Shown in pieces: positions 1 through 10,372 of a stretch of 64,000 nucleotides of DNA. The notes below the pieces were generated by a model. The model was given only the letters and a program-made list of their open reading frames with translations, did no database searches and was not told the DNA's origin. A program made the translations under genes and the position numbers. Numbering within the stretch: position 1 is the stretch's first letter; each line of letters opens with the position of its first letter. This stretch comes from Agrostemma githago (Eukaryota; Streptophyta; Magnoliopsida; Caryophyllales; Caryophyllaceae). The stretch covers positions 23,988,734 through 24,052,733 of the forward strand of contig OY288259.1 of NCBI GenBank assembly GCA_958450325.1, written 5' to 3'.

Positions 1-1171
1 AACTACGAAAATAAAGCTAAAAATCAAAAATGAAGATGAAGAAAAGGTAGAAGGTGTCCGGCCGGGGTGTAATCAAGTCACCATGGGCCGAGACGAGAAA
101 AAGATTTGGAAGGGGGAAGAAAATAAAAGAAGGAAATAAAAGGAAATGGGAGGGGAGGGCTAGGTGTAATCAAGTCACCTAGCCCGGATTCCACCTAAAT
201 CCGACTAAATCCTCAAAAAAAAGAAAGTGAAAATCTTGTAAAATTTGGATTTTTTGATTTGACTCTCGACGTAATCACATCGTCGGGAGTCGGGAGCAAC
301 CATACCATGGCCTCGAAGGCCACCATGACATCAAGACACGAAAGTGTACAAGGGGAAGGGAATAAACAAAGGAAAAACAAGCAACAACAAAAACGGAAAA
401 GAAAGGATAGTTGCCATACCATAGGTTAGCAACTCACTCTCTCCATCGTCTCATGGTTCAATAAAGGCGCTTGCTTGTCTTCATCATTGCTTTTCCGCTT
501 CATTCTCGATAACATCTCATGGTAGAGGTGGTAGAGGTGTGAGGGGGGGTGGGATTTAATGTGGATCTCGGTGTAAAGTGATGTGTATGGGTCATATGAT
601 AGGAACAAGGAGGAGTAGGGAGGTTGGGAGCGGACATAAAATGGTTGGGTGGACTAGATTTGCGAAGAAGTATCACAAAGGGGGAGCAGAGGACTATCCC
701 GGTCGGGAAGATTGATCCCGATCGGGTTACCTCACCCGTCCCGATCGGGACGACCTCATCCCGGTCGGGACGGACTCACAGGAAGCTCCAAATATGGCGT
801 ACCCATCCCGATCGGGACGGCTCCTTCCCGGTCGGGATGCCTTACCCTTCCCGGTCGGGACGCCTCATCCCGGCCGGGATGGGTTTTCTTCAACTTCCAC
901 AATCCCCAAAAGCTTGCTTCAAGCTTCAAAAACCCGATCCTCGTGCCTACAACCCAAGGTATATCATCGCCAATCCTATCTAGGAGCGTTCTCACTTCAC
1001 CTATAAAGCATTACTCAAACACACATCAAACTCTCTCCCTCACAACGCTCATCAATCAACCCAAATAACAAGAATTCACAAAAATTCAACTAGCTACAAG
1101 AAAGAGATATATACAATGAGACGGTTCTTGTGGAACTCCGTCAAACCAAGATGGTGCAATTTTATTCTTTT
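1..1171 (-). other. 3' noncoding region of element A
   Basis: This stretch follows the Gag-protease stop and has no convincing gene. Its outer part aligns by eye with 60434-61600 of copy C and, in the opposite direction, with 50500-51680 of copy B. It holds the palindrome cluster at 697-880 and two nearly identical lines reading TGTAATCAAGTCACC (around 68-82 and 166-180). A short open frame at 426-608 has weak counterparts in B and C but diverges quickly, so I do not call it a gene. Confidence 0.7.
697..880. repeat. Palindrome array in 3' noncoding region of element A
   Basis: About eight copies of a 12-base palindrome or near-palindrome, TCCCG-RY-CGGGA, lie 15 to 30 bases apart. They are usually bordered by CA/TG or CG/CG pairs that extend the symmetry. 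Spacer sequences differ. Equivalent arrays occur at 50768-50957 in B and 61135-61323 in C. Confidence 0.85.
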
Positions 1172-4100
1172 TCAACAACCAAAACTAGTTCCATCTCCAT
1201 CAAGGGCACGTAAGAACAAGTCGAAGGCCCTAGAGAAGTCTTTAATTAGGCATGTCATATAACCAACCATATCCCAAGGCTCCTCATGGCCTTGCCTTGA
1301 CGTTCCCGGGTCATCCCGCTCTTCCAAGTTCAATGACTTGAACTTGTACTTTTGGTCCTTGGGGACATACCCAAACGTCCACCGGTCCTCATGCGGCCCC
1401 AAAGGAGATCCATCTTCTTCCTTGTCATTGCACTTCAACTTGTCATCAAGCCCATGACATGGGCACTCATCCTCCTCACTCTCGGAGTCATAATCATCAA
1501 GTACATAAGAGTACTTCTTCAAGTTTTGTTCCGGTTCACCCTCTAGATCGATGTCTTTCTTGTCTTGGATCATATTGCATGATTCATCCTTAGTAGGCGT
1601 AGTGTTGCTTTGGAGGTCGAACACTATCTTTTCCTCGCCTAACTCAAATGTGATCCTACCTTTCTTCACATCGATCATGGCACCCGCGGTGTGTAGAAAT
1701 GGGCGCCCAAGAATAATGGGAGTATTGGCATCCTCCGGCATGTCAATCACAATGAAGTCGACCGGAATGAAGTATTTCCCTACTCGTACCGGTACGTCCT
1801 CTAACATTCCTAATGGTCGATTGAATGATATATCGGCCATTTGGAGGGTGAGGGACGTACATTTCAACTCTTTCATTCCGAGTCGGCAACAAATAGAATA
1901 TGGAATGATGCTCACACTCGCGCCCAAGTCACATAACGCATTCTTGATCAAGAAGTTGCCTATGGTGCAAGGGATCGAAAAACTACCCGGATCCTTCAAC
2001 TTCGGAAGCGTGGAACCTTGGATAAGCTCGCTCACCACCCTCGTGAACGCTACGGTTTCTTCCTTGTCGACGGATCTCTTCCTAGCCAAAATTTCTCTCA
2101 TAAATCATCCATATGCCGGAATTTGGGTAAGTAATTCGGTGAACGGGACACTAACATCCAATTTCTTCACAATACTAAGGAACTTGTCGTAATGAGTGTC
2201 CACCTTAGTCTTCATTTGCCTTGATGGGTAAGGCAACTTGATTTGGTACTTGTTTTGATCAATTGGGGTGGACTCTTCACTTGACTCTTTCCCTTTACCC
2301 TTTTCTTGTGCTTGAAGTGGGGGAGGAGTGTCTTCTTCGGGTTTCTCGGCCTCCCATAAGACTTGCTCCTCAATTGGAATGTCAAAGCTTGCATTATCTT
2401 GAGAGGGGGGTATGACTTCTTGTTTTGGTTCTTGCTCACTAGGGGAAAGAAGGGGTTCATAGGACGTACCACTCCTCGTAGTAATAGCATTTACATGCTC
2501 GAATTTCGGTGTTTCGCCTTGAGGAGGTAGTTGCCCCTTTTGTCTTGTAGAGATCTCCGAAGCAAGTTGAGATATTCGGGCTTCCATCGACTTCGCATGA
2601 GCATCTCTTGCTTGGTTGTCCCTTTGAATGTAAGCAAAGAACTCTTGTTGATTTCTTGCCATTTCTTGATTACTCCTATGCTTTTTTGCGTCGAAATCCC
2701 GTGGTGGGGATGATGGGTTATGTGGAGTATCGGTGAGGGCTAACGGAGTACCATAGTCATGGATACGAGACCGACTCCTAGGCTTGCTTTGTTGTTGATG
2801 ACTTTGATTTGCTTGTTGTTGATGGTTCCCTTGGAACCCATGAAAGTTGCCTTGATGATGGCCTTGATTGTTGCCATGGTTTCGGTTTTGATACCCTTGA
2901 AAACTTTGGTTTCTTTGGAAACCGCCTTGATTGAAGTTCCCTTGTTGGAACCCTTGCTTGTTGTTTAAGTTGTCTTGGTTATTTTGCTTGAAATTGTTGA
3001 AGGGTCTTTGGTTACCCACATAAACTTGGTAACTTTCATTGTTGTCCCGTAAGGGAGGTGGAACATAAGGACGAGGTTGTTGTTGATGTTGAAGTGCTTG
3101 TTGTTGAGGGACTTTATTGGAAGCTTGGTATTGATTAGAGTAGGAGGAACCTTGCTTGAACGCTTGAAAGGCGTTCACTTGCTCAATACTCCCTCTATAT
3201 TGCATAGGATCATGACCAACGATTCCACAAGTATCACACATCCCAAAATAAGGCAAAGGAGGTGCAAACTCCAAAGCATTTACATCATGGATCGAGTGTT
3301 GGTTGGAGGAACTAGAGCTTTGAACTTGGTTGAGGTGGCTTTGGAGCTTTTTGTCAATGGTCTCCATGTGAGTTCTTAGTTGAGCCCCAAGATCAATGCT
3401 CAATTATGTAATGGCATCAACCTCATGCCTACCTCCCCGATTTGCCTTCCTAGGCCTTGAGTATTGTGAATTATGCACCGCCATCTCTTCGATCCTTGAC
3501 CAAGTTTTGTCATCCTCCACTTCGGTAAACCTACCGTTAGATCCCATGTTGAGTATGGCCCTCGAGTCTTCATATAGCCCATTCCAAAATTGTTGCACGA
3601 GGAACCATTGTGATAAGCCATGGTGTGGACAAGAACGGATCAAGGCTTTGAATCTTTCCCACGATTCGTAGAGGCTTTCATCATCGCGTTGTTGGAAACC
3701 CGTGATAGAGGCTCTCAATAGATTTGTCTTCTTCGGGGGATAGAATTGTTGGTAGAAGGCTAAGGCTAGCTTCTTCCAAGTATCAATGCCAAGTCTTGCT
3801 TTATCCAACCCCTTGAACCATTGCTTCGCCTTACCGATAAGAGAGAAAGGAAATAATACCCACCGAATTTGGTCTTGAGTTATTCCCGTTTGTGAAATAG
3901 CGTCACAATAGTCCGAAAAGGTTTCCATGTGTTGATGAGGATCTTCGGTTGGTAACCCGCTAAATTGACTTCTCTCGACCAATTGGATAAATTGCCTTTT
4001 CGCCACAAAATTTCCGGTATATGCCTCCGGTAAAGTGGATGGACCCGGCAAAACGTCTTCCGTAAAGGTTGAGTGAGAAGAGAACTTAGGCATGATTGGA

Positions 4101-4369
4101 TATAAGGGAGACGATGGTGGTGTAGACGGTGTTGATGTAGAAGAGGAGGGGGAACTAGGAGAAGAATCACCGAAGGGATTGATAAAGGTCCCTCCGGCCG
4201 TCTCTCGAGGTGAAATGCTCAAGTCGGCTCCTTGGGCTTGCCCTTGATGAGTGGTGCTTGCACTTGGTTGAGAGATCCTAACCCGATTAATCGTTGGTTG
4301 GCGAAAGGCTCGAAAAAGTCTCTCCGGCTCTGGATTAAAGAGATAGAAGTCGCCTCCCCTCCTAGGCAT
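1172..4369 (-). pseudogene. gag-pro: Gag-protease polyprotein of element A, two nonsense codons
   Basis: This single Athila-type frame of about 1066 codons would make the structural Gag protein and the aspartic protease that matures it in virus-like particles. It starts with MPRRGGDF at 4369, also the start in B. The retrotransposon Gag domain (about residues 130-260) has the block RWVLFPFSLIGKAKQWF. A zinc knuckle near residue 380 reads C-X2-C-X4-H-X4-Y, its last Cys replaced by Tyr. A long Gln/Asn/Gly-rich stretch follows, then the protease with DLGAS and ILGRPFL, and an acidic C-terminal tail. In-frame stops near 3405 and 2103 break it where B and C read through. No pol follows. Family and domains are clear; loss of function is inferred from the stops. 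Confidence 0.88.
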
Positions 4370-4574
4370 ACACTACACACTTAGAACAAACGTAAGAACA
4401 CCTAGTGCTTTATGGGCACTAGGCAACGACAATAACAAACACAACTAGAGACAAAGAGAAAAGAAAGCTAAGGAAAGAAGAGAAACTAGAAAGTATTCAC
4501 AAGAGAAGATTGGGGAGCACAAAGAAGGGTAACTAAGTCTAGAAATAGGCAAACTAAGTCTAAACAATGCACCG

Positions 4575-4592
4575 TCCCCGGCAACGGCGCCA
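4575..4592 (-). other. Primer-binding site of element A, tRNA-Asp
   Basis: Read on the minus strand, this is TGGCGCCGTTGCCGGGGA. It is complementary to the 3' end, CCA included, of plant tRNA-Asp(GUC) as I recall it. It lies three bases inside the LTR end, where minus-strand DNA synthesis would be primed. About 200 bases of leader with no recognised feature separate it from the Gag start. Confidence 0.9.
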
Positions 4593-5654
4593 AATTGATG
4601 GTAAGGAATTCGTCACGTCCCTAGCCAACAATATAACACCGACTAACCTAGTGGTTAGCTAGGGCAAGTCGGGATCGTATCCACGAGGACGGTATATCAA
4701 AGCTTAGACTAGGTCGGCCTACAACGAGACTAGATTACCAAACAAACACGAAGAAGCGATAAATGGAAAACTATTAAGGAGGAGGAATAAGAACTAGACT
4801 AACAATGCTAAACAATGCTAATGATCGATCTAACAAATAAACGAGAGTAAACGATGTCTAACTAAGAAGATGAACTCAAATATGGAAAGAAGTAGGGTAG
4901 GTCAGGTTCATAGGAGTAGAAGGGTAATTGGGGTGATCAAGGGTATGGGTGTCTCCTAATCGCTAGAGTCAGTCCGGGCTCTAGCAACTTAGACCGATGT
5001 CAAGGTAGGTCCGGGCTCTCGCAACTTAGACCCTAGTCCGCGCTCTCGCGACTAAACTATTCTCAACATCTCCACAAAGTAAGCAATCAATGAGAAGATG
5101 AACACTAGTATGGGAAGCATGGCCACTACAACTCACACAAGCATATCAACAAACACGTAGTGTGCCCACAATATGACTAACAACAAAGATTCACCCTTTC
5201 CCCTTAATCAACCCTAATCACCCATAATCTACCCCTAATCCCCCTACTAACCCCACAAAGAAGACTACTCACTCATGATAAAGAACAAACTAACAATCAT
5301 AAAAGAAATCAATACCACTAAACAAGCATCCATAATGAATAACAAGAATAATAACAATAACAATATGAAAAGATTCAAACAAGATTAAATAAACTAAGAA
5401 CAAGAGTAGAGATGATTATACCAATACTAGATGAAGAAAAGATGAGAACTTGTATAAATAAGAAACTCAAATAGAACCCCAAGGTTGTCAATCTTGGAAT
5501 AATCTTCAAGAATCTTCTTAATACAAGACTAATTACAATGATTTACTAAGGATTAAAGAGAGATTAAAACTAATGAGTGAGAGTAAATCTAGGGTTTTGG
5601 AGGCTTAAACTAATCTAGGGTAAGATAAGATGTCTTAAAAATACAAGAAGGGAG

Positions 5655-5663
5655 TATATATAT
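5655..5663 (-). promoter_or_regulatory. TATA box of element A LTR
   Basis: TATATATAT lies about 55 bases downstream, in the sense direction, of the palindrome array. This is the same relation as in B (45916, 54046) and C (58070). It probably sets the start of the genomic transcript. Confidence 0.6.
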
Positions 5664-5715
5664 GGGTACAAGAGTGAAGGAGAAGAAAGAAAAAGAGTCG
5701 TGCAACAGCATCACG

Positions 5716-5862
5716 GTCCCGATCGGGACGGATCATCCCGACCAGGACGACTCTGTCATCCCGATCAGGACGGGTTGGTCCCGACCGGGATGGGCTCACA
5801 GCAGCCATCCTAATGTAGCACCCATCATCCCGAACGGGATGAGGCCATCCCGAACGGGATGG
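5716..5862. repeat. U3 palindrome array of element A
   Basis: About six TCCCG-NN-CGGGA type copies sit directly upstream of the LTR TATA box. Several are imperfect, such as TCCCGATCAGGA. The same type of array occupies the same place in the LTRs of B and C, with different copy numbers. Confidence 0.85.
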
Positions 5863-6252
5863 GCCTTGTATGCCTTCCTTAAACGCTCTTTGGTCCTTCC
5901 TTGCCTCTCATGGGCTTCCTACCGATTCTCGGGACTCGGGATCGGGTCTCGGAGGCTCGGGATTGGGTCCCAAGGTCTCGGGGTCGATTCCAAGGTCTCG
6001 AGTCATCGTTCCTTTATCTCATTGGCTCCAAAATGTGTATGTATTGAGTCGGATTCGCTCCAACTCTTCCAATTCGGCCACGGGAACCTGAAACGAACTA
6101 AAGGAAGCATAAGAAGCCCATGAATCGCTCCAAAGGAGCGATTCCACAAGGAAAATGGGACCAAAACATAACAAATAAGCACTACAAACTACACTTATCA
6201 CTAGGCGGAGAGGAAGATCGCACACCTTCTCTAAAATTCAAACCCTCTCTTG

Positions 6253-6326
<74 letters not shown>

Positions 6327-6370
6327 TACTATTATTATTACTATTATTATTACTATTATTATTATTATTA
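6253..6370. repeat. (ATT)n microsatellite, 3' tail of REL-LINE R-a
   Basis: About 118 bases of ATT with a few ATT-to-ACT changes near the right end abut the 3' end of the LINE at 6371. On the LINE sense strand the tract reads (TAA)n. The 52 bases between it and element A (6201-6252) show nothing recognisable. Confidence 0.9.
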
Positions 6371-6432
6371 ACCGGATCTTGCATTAAAAATGAAATAAAT
6401 TACATGAAGTTAGAGGGGAGCCTAGATACTAT

Positions 6433-9367
6433 CTAGGCTCCCACTCCCTTAGCAATTGCGAAACTAATTCTAGTGAAAATATGAACTGCGGCACGCGCTC
6501 CAGCATCCTGTGACGTAGCGAATTTACGAATCCGCTGGAGCAGAGAAACAGCCTCCGAGCTCGCCGAGAGAGGAGAAGGAGAAAAGAAGGAAATCATACC
6601 CAATGGTCGTGCAGAGTGCCTGATACTTGACACACTTACGGTGAGCAGCATCAGCAATGGCCTGTCCAGGCTCAAAAGATGTCAAGCCGGACTGGGTCAA
6701 AGGAGAGGACCCAGTCAAATCTACACACACATCACGCCCCCTATCCCAGGAATAAAGAAGCAAATTTGTCGGGCGTAGGGGGTTGTCGTGCCCATCCATC
6801 AAACCGACATCCACCTCCTTATCGACAGAAATACCAGATCGGAAACAGATATCCAAAAGGGTGTCGCGAACCAAGTTATGTATATGCTTAATACCAACGG
6901 CACCAGCACACGACACAATATGATCTCCAAAAAAGTCGCCAACAAACACTCGAGAACAGGCGGGACAAGGTCTAGGTATCGAGAACAAAGGGATACCTAG
7001 TCGATAGCTAAGCACAGAGCGGTAAGTCCTCCCATTCATGGTCTGCCCTTACTCGGAGATAGGCACCGCGCGCAGCCAATTAGACGTATGAGCACCCTAC
7101 AAAGACTTCCACAGAACAACCTGTCGCCGAGTCAATGAGAAATCCGATTCTACCGAAGCAGCAATCTTCTTGATATATATATCTGCCAATTTCTTCATGA
7201 GTTTGGAGGCAGTGATCTCACTAGGATCACGGGGAAGGTCGGAACCGGTGGTCTCATTAAACAGAGCCAAGGCCACATCGAAGGTCGGCCCGGGAGCCAA
7301 GACAGCTGAAGGTCGAAGGAGGATAGCCTGCAACTCAGAGGAGTGGAGGCGAGAAGCCAGAAAGGCATAATGCAGGACATCCCCAGCACAATACACCCAA
7401 AGCCCTCCAAAGTGGAAGGGTAGTGTGGAAAGACGCCACTGTCAGTCCCCAAACCCGGGGCCGGACGCGGTGACAATGCGCTCCAAGCTAGACCGCAGAG
7501 CAATATAGAAGGAAATCTTAGCCGAGTCGAAAACCGAAGGGGGGCAAGTGCGCAGAGCAAAAGAAAGCTTGGAAATACCCGCGCATGCACGAAGTAACAA
7601 CAACTCGCACTGTGGATCCTTAATCCTGGCAATAGAATCCATTAGCTCAATGGTCCTAGTAACTCTCTTCGCCACAAGCTCACTACTGAAAACTCCGCAA
7701 ACACTGACGGGGCCACCAAGAACCTTGACACCACGCGACGGTCGAGAAATATCGGGGGGAAAAACACCAGGAAGTCGACTCCTAGGATCTTCCTTAGGCC
7801 AAAAAACCTCGATTTTGTTGACATTAAGATGAAGACCCAAGCGAGGATCGTCCTCCATAATGAGCTCGAAAACCTTCTCCACGACCAAAGTATCTCCAAC
7901 GATGGTGCCGTCGTCCAAGTACCAAGCCTGCAAGCTCAAGGGAAAAGAGTCTTGAATCTTACAAATCAAGGGATGTAAGACCAAAGCGAAAAGAAGAGGG
8001 CCCAAAGGGTCATCCTGCTGGACCCCCTGACAAGACCATAAGCTATGGTCCCCGTAAAAAAGTCTGGCAGGCCCAGAGTAACAGAACTCGACCCAGCGGG
8101 AAAGAACAGGGCAACAACGACGAACGTCTCGCAACATGATATCCCGGTCAACCAAATTAAAAGCGTACTGAAAGTCGACCAAAAGCATGGAGAGGCACAC
8201 ATCGCCACCCCGATCCTCAATAAACCGATTCAAGGCATGCAAAATAGCGTCTCCTCCACCGGAAACCCTAACCCCAAACTGGAGACCCTCGAAATAACCA
8301 CCAAGCGACGGACCAATCAGAACAGCCCCAACCTTGGAGACAAGCCGTCTCCAAACCGTACCCACAACAATAGGACGAATCCCCCCACTTGGTTTAACAA
8401 GCGGGGTGAGCGGAGCACTAGCGATGTACTCACCGAGGACCTGCGGGCATCTACCCTCAAGAAAAACATTAACCACCTTAGTGATAGAGGTGATCAAATC
8501 ATCCGAGATAGCAGCGCAACGCCAGACGAAGAGAGGACCCGGACAGCGGCAGCGTAGTGACCATCACAAATCTTCCGCCGATACTACCGAACGTTAACCT
8601 CACTTGAGTCAAGGTCGTCCTCTAACCGAAAAGAAGGGCCCTCCTCAGCTAAGGTCTCCTGCAGAAGCTGAGCAATACCACCAGGGGAACTCCAAGTACG
8701 AATAGCGCTGGTAATACACTCCTCCTGACGCTGGCGCTTCACAACAACTCTACACTCAAGGTTACTCCTGGGGGAAAACACCTTAAGTATACAGAGAGGC
8801 AAAATAAGTAAGCTAACCCAGCAAGACAGATCACCAGGGGAGTCAGCCACCGCATCGAGGGCCCTCCTGAAGACCCTAGAAAACCCAAGACGACATCTTG
8901 GAGGGATAGATTTCACATTGCGCACCCCCAAAGACAACAAGCGATCCAGAGAAGTCACATCGAGACAACCCACACCGACAGGCCCCACAACATCGCCCAG
9001 AGACGAAGACGGAGCAGGCGGTCTGGGGATGCCAAAGATAAAAAAAAAAAAGGGCAACTCCATCACCACAATAAGGGGATGCAACAAAATCGGATCCCGG
9101 CCCGTGCCGACACTTGGCAGAAAGAGAATGTGGAGTAAAGAAAACCCCACAAAGCCAAAGACTCATGCGCTTAAGCACAACCACTGTCGCAGAAAAAACA
9201 GACAAACTAGAAGAAAGAGTTTGACGCGTAATTACCTGAGCATTTCCACGGCAATGTTTATCTCGGAGGTGGAAGATCAAGGAGGTTTTATCAAGACCCT
9301 TCCCATTATTGTGACGATACTCAGAAAGACCAACGAAGGGGCAATGGAAACGCGCAAGTCTAGACAT
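6433..9367 (-). pseudogene. REL-LINE polyprotein with RT and PD-(D/E)XK-like endonuclease, frameshifted
   Basis: The protein would nick target DNA and copy the element RNA there. It starts MSRLARFHCPF with a degenerate zinc finger (one Cys, then HLRDKH). The RT spans about 8497-7442 and contains LLVDFQYAFNLVD, GVQQDDPLGP (Gly to Asp in the usual QQGDP) and the active-site box YLDDG. The C-terminal part (7039-6524) has C-X2-C-X11-H-X3-C, then HNLVRDTLLDIC, KEVDVG, LRPTNLL and GRDVCVDLTG. That order matches restriction-like endonucleases of R2-type LINEs; the fragment at 27891-28463 keeps RPAD where this copy has RPTN. The frame ends AIAKGVGA at 6433. Frameshifts lie near 9100, 7440, 7090 and 6530, with a stop and probably an internal deletion near 8500-8585. 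Confidence 0.75.
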
Positions 9368-10256
9368 GGAGAAACAACATCACAAAGAAGAGAAAACAGA
9401 CAAATAAGCCGAAAATCACAAGAAGAACCCAAAACCAACCCCGAAACCACCGAAAAAGCACATAAAAAACCACAATGCCCACACCACACACCCAAACCGA
9501 GACCACCCAACCAGAGGCAACGTCGGCTTGACAGGAGTGAACCACAAAGCAGAGGCACACAAAACAGGGGCAAACAAAGACCGATGCCCGAACACACAAA
9601 CACAAGGAAGGAAAACGAAGAAGACGAAGGCAAAACCCACAAGAATGTGCACCAAAATGCACACCAGCAGCAACCAAACCCGACAACAGAAAACCACAAA
9701 GTCGAAGACAGAAAAAACCCACAGAAAAACAAGCAGCAACAGAAACGAAACAGGGGACGCCAATAAAGGACACCCTGCAACCAGCAAACCCGACCAGCAG
9801 TCAGAAGGTCGGATAAGAACAGGCAGAAGACAAAGGAGGTCGGAAACGGGAGCAGGAAAAGGAAATCGACAGAACGACGGCAACCACGATCAAATTCCGG
9901 CGAGAAAACAGAGGAGCAAACACGAATTCCGGCGAGACGGACCTCCGGCAGCAACGATAGAATAGACGGGAAGGGAAGGCGGAGGCAGAAAGAAGAGGCG
10001 GAAAGGCGAACAGAGACGGCAGACAGAGACGGCAGCAGTAACATCGTCGAAGAAAACGAGAGAAGGAAAGGACGACGCAGCGGAAGGGAAGGAACGCCAG
10101 AGGAGGAGAAGGGACGGCAGAGGAGCGACGACGGCAGGACCCGGGGAGCGGCGACGTCCGGCAGGGGGGCCGCCGCTGGCAGCGACAGTAAACCCTAGGG
10201 CAGGGGCAGTCGCACACTCACCGCTCTCTAACAGCTCTCTAAGTTCTCTGGTTTTG
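9368..10256 (-). other. 5' leader of REL-LINE R-a, A-poor
   Basis: This stretch has no gene I can support. The minus strand is rich in C, T and G, so stop codons are rare and several frames stay open; their Cys/Phe/Leu-rich products look like composition artefacts. The 5' end is placed where non-repetitive sequence meets (ATT)5 at 10257. Confidence 0.5.
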
Positions 10257-10271
10257 TATTATTATTATTAT
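10257..10271. repeat. Short (ATT)5 tract between R-a and L1-a
   Basis: Five ATT units separate the 5' end of R-a from the poly(A) end of L1-a, which shows as T15 at 10273-10287 on the plus strand. It may be the left remnant of an ATT tract into which L1-a inserted; the larger part would then be 15330-15389. Confidence 0.75.
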
Positions 10272-10372
10272 CTTTTTTTTTTTTTTTGCAAGAAATTACG
10301 TCTCATATATATAATGAAACAAGGATCTTACAAAAGTCATATCCACTAGAGAATTACACTACCACTAAGGAA

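Larger units (their letters stand above)
1..6200 (-). mobile_element. Athila-like gag-protease LTR retrotransposon, copy A (3' end outside window)
   Basis: The element runs right to left: 5' LTR (4596-6200), primer-binding site (4575-4592), short leader, Gag-protease frame (4369-1172), then noncoding sequence that leaves the window at base 1. It matches complete copy B (45332-55110) and copy C (57039-64000) in order and sequence. The tRNA-Asp primer site and the Gag domain are typical of the Athila lineage of Ty3/gypsy elements. No reverse transcriptase or integrase is seen. The 3' LTR, and with it the second target duplication, lies outside; the base group just beyond the 5' LTR is CTAGG (6201-6205). 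Confidence 0.9.
4596..6200 (-). repeat. 5' LTR of element A
   Basis: This 1605-base LTR begins TGATAAGTGTAG at 6200 on the minus strand and ends ACCATCA at 4596, giving TG...CA ends. It matches both LTRs of B and the LTR of C over its length. The U3 part holds a CGCTCC/GGAGCG stem near 6125-6145, the palindrome array (5716-5862) and a TATA box (5655-5663). The remainder after the TATA box is AT-rich R/U5 sequence without genes. Confidence 0.92.
6371..10256 (-). mobile_element. REL-type LINE R-a (N-terminal finger, RT, restriction-like endonuclease)
   Basis: This non-LTR element is about 3.9 kb on the minus strand. Its 3' end abuts (ATT)n at 6370 and its 5' end abuts a short (ATT)5 at 10257. 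It has one main coding region (9367-6433). The sense strand of 9368-10256 is very poor in A and leaves long open frames by composition; I read it as a 5' leader. The 3' end (about 6371-6432) recurs in the fragments at 27341, 27685 and 28727, which shows where the element stops. Clade placement is uncertain; the RT is clearly not L1-like. Confidence 0.82.

Noticed and set aside
1551..2192. Open frame of 213 codons opposite the protease of element A (and its counterpart at 61988-62338)
   Set aside because: Mirror image of the conserved protease frame; codon constraint on the sense strand explains it.
8918..9766. Basic open frame of 282 codons on the plus strand within R-a
   Set aside because: It is antisense to the LINE coding and leader region and reflects the A-rich complement of an A-poor strand.
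9277..10044. Long Cys/Phe/Leu-rich open frame in the R-a leader, with lysine-rich frames on the other strand
   Set aside because: The strand is nearly free of A, so stops are rare in several frames at once; no domain or conserved motif is present.
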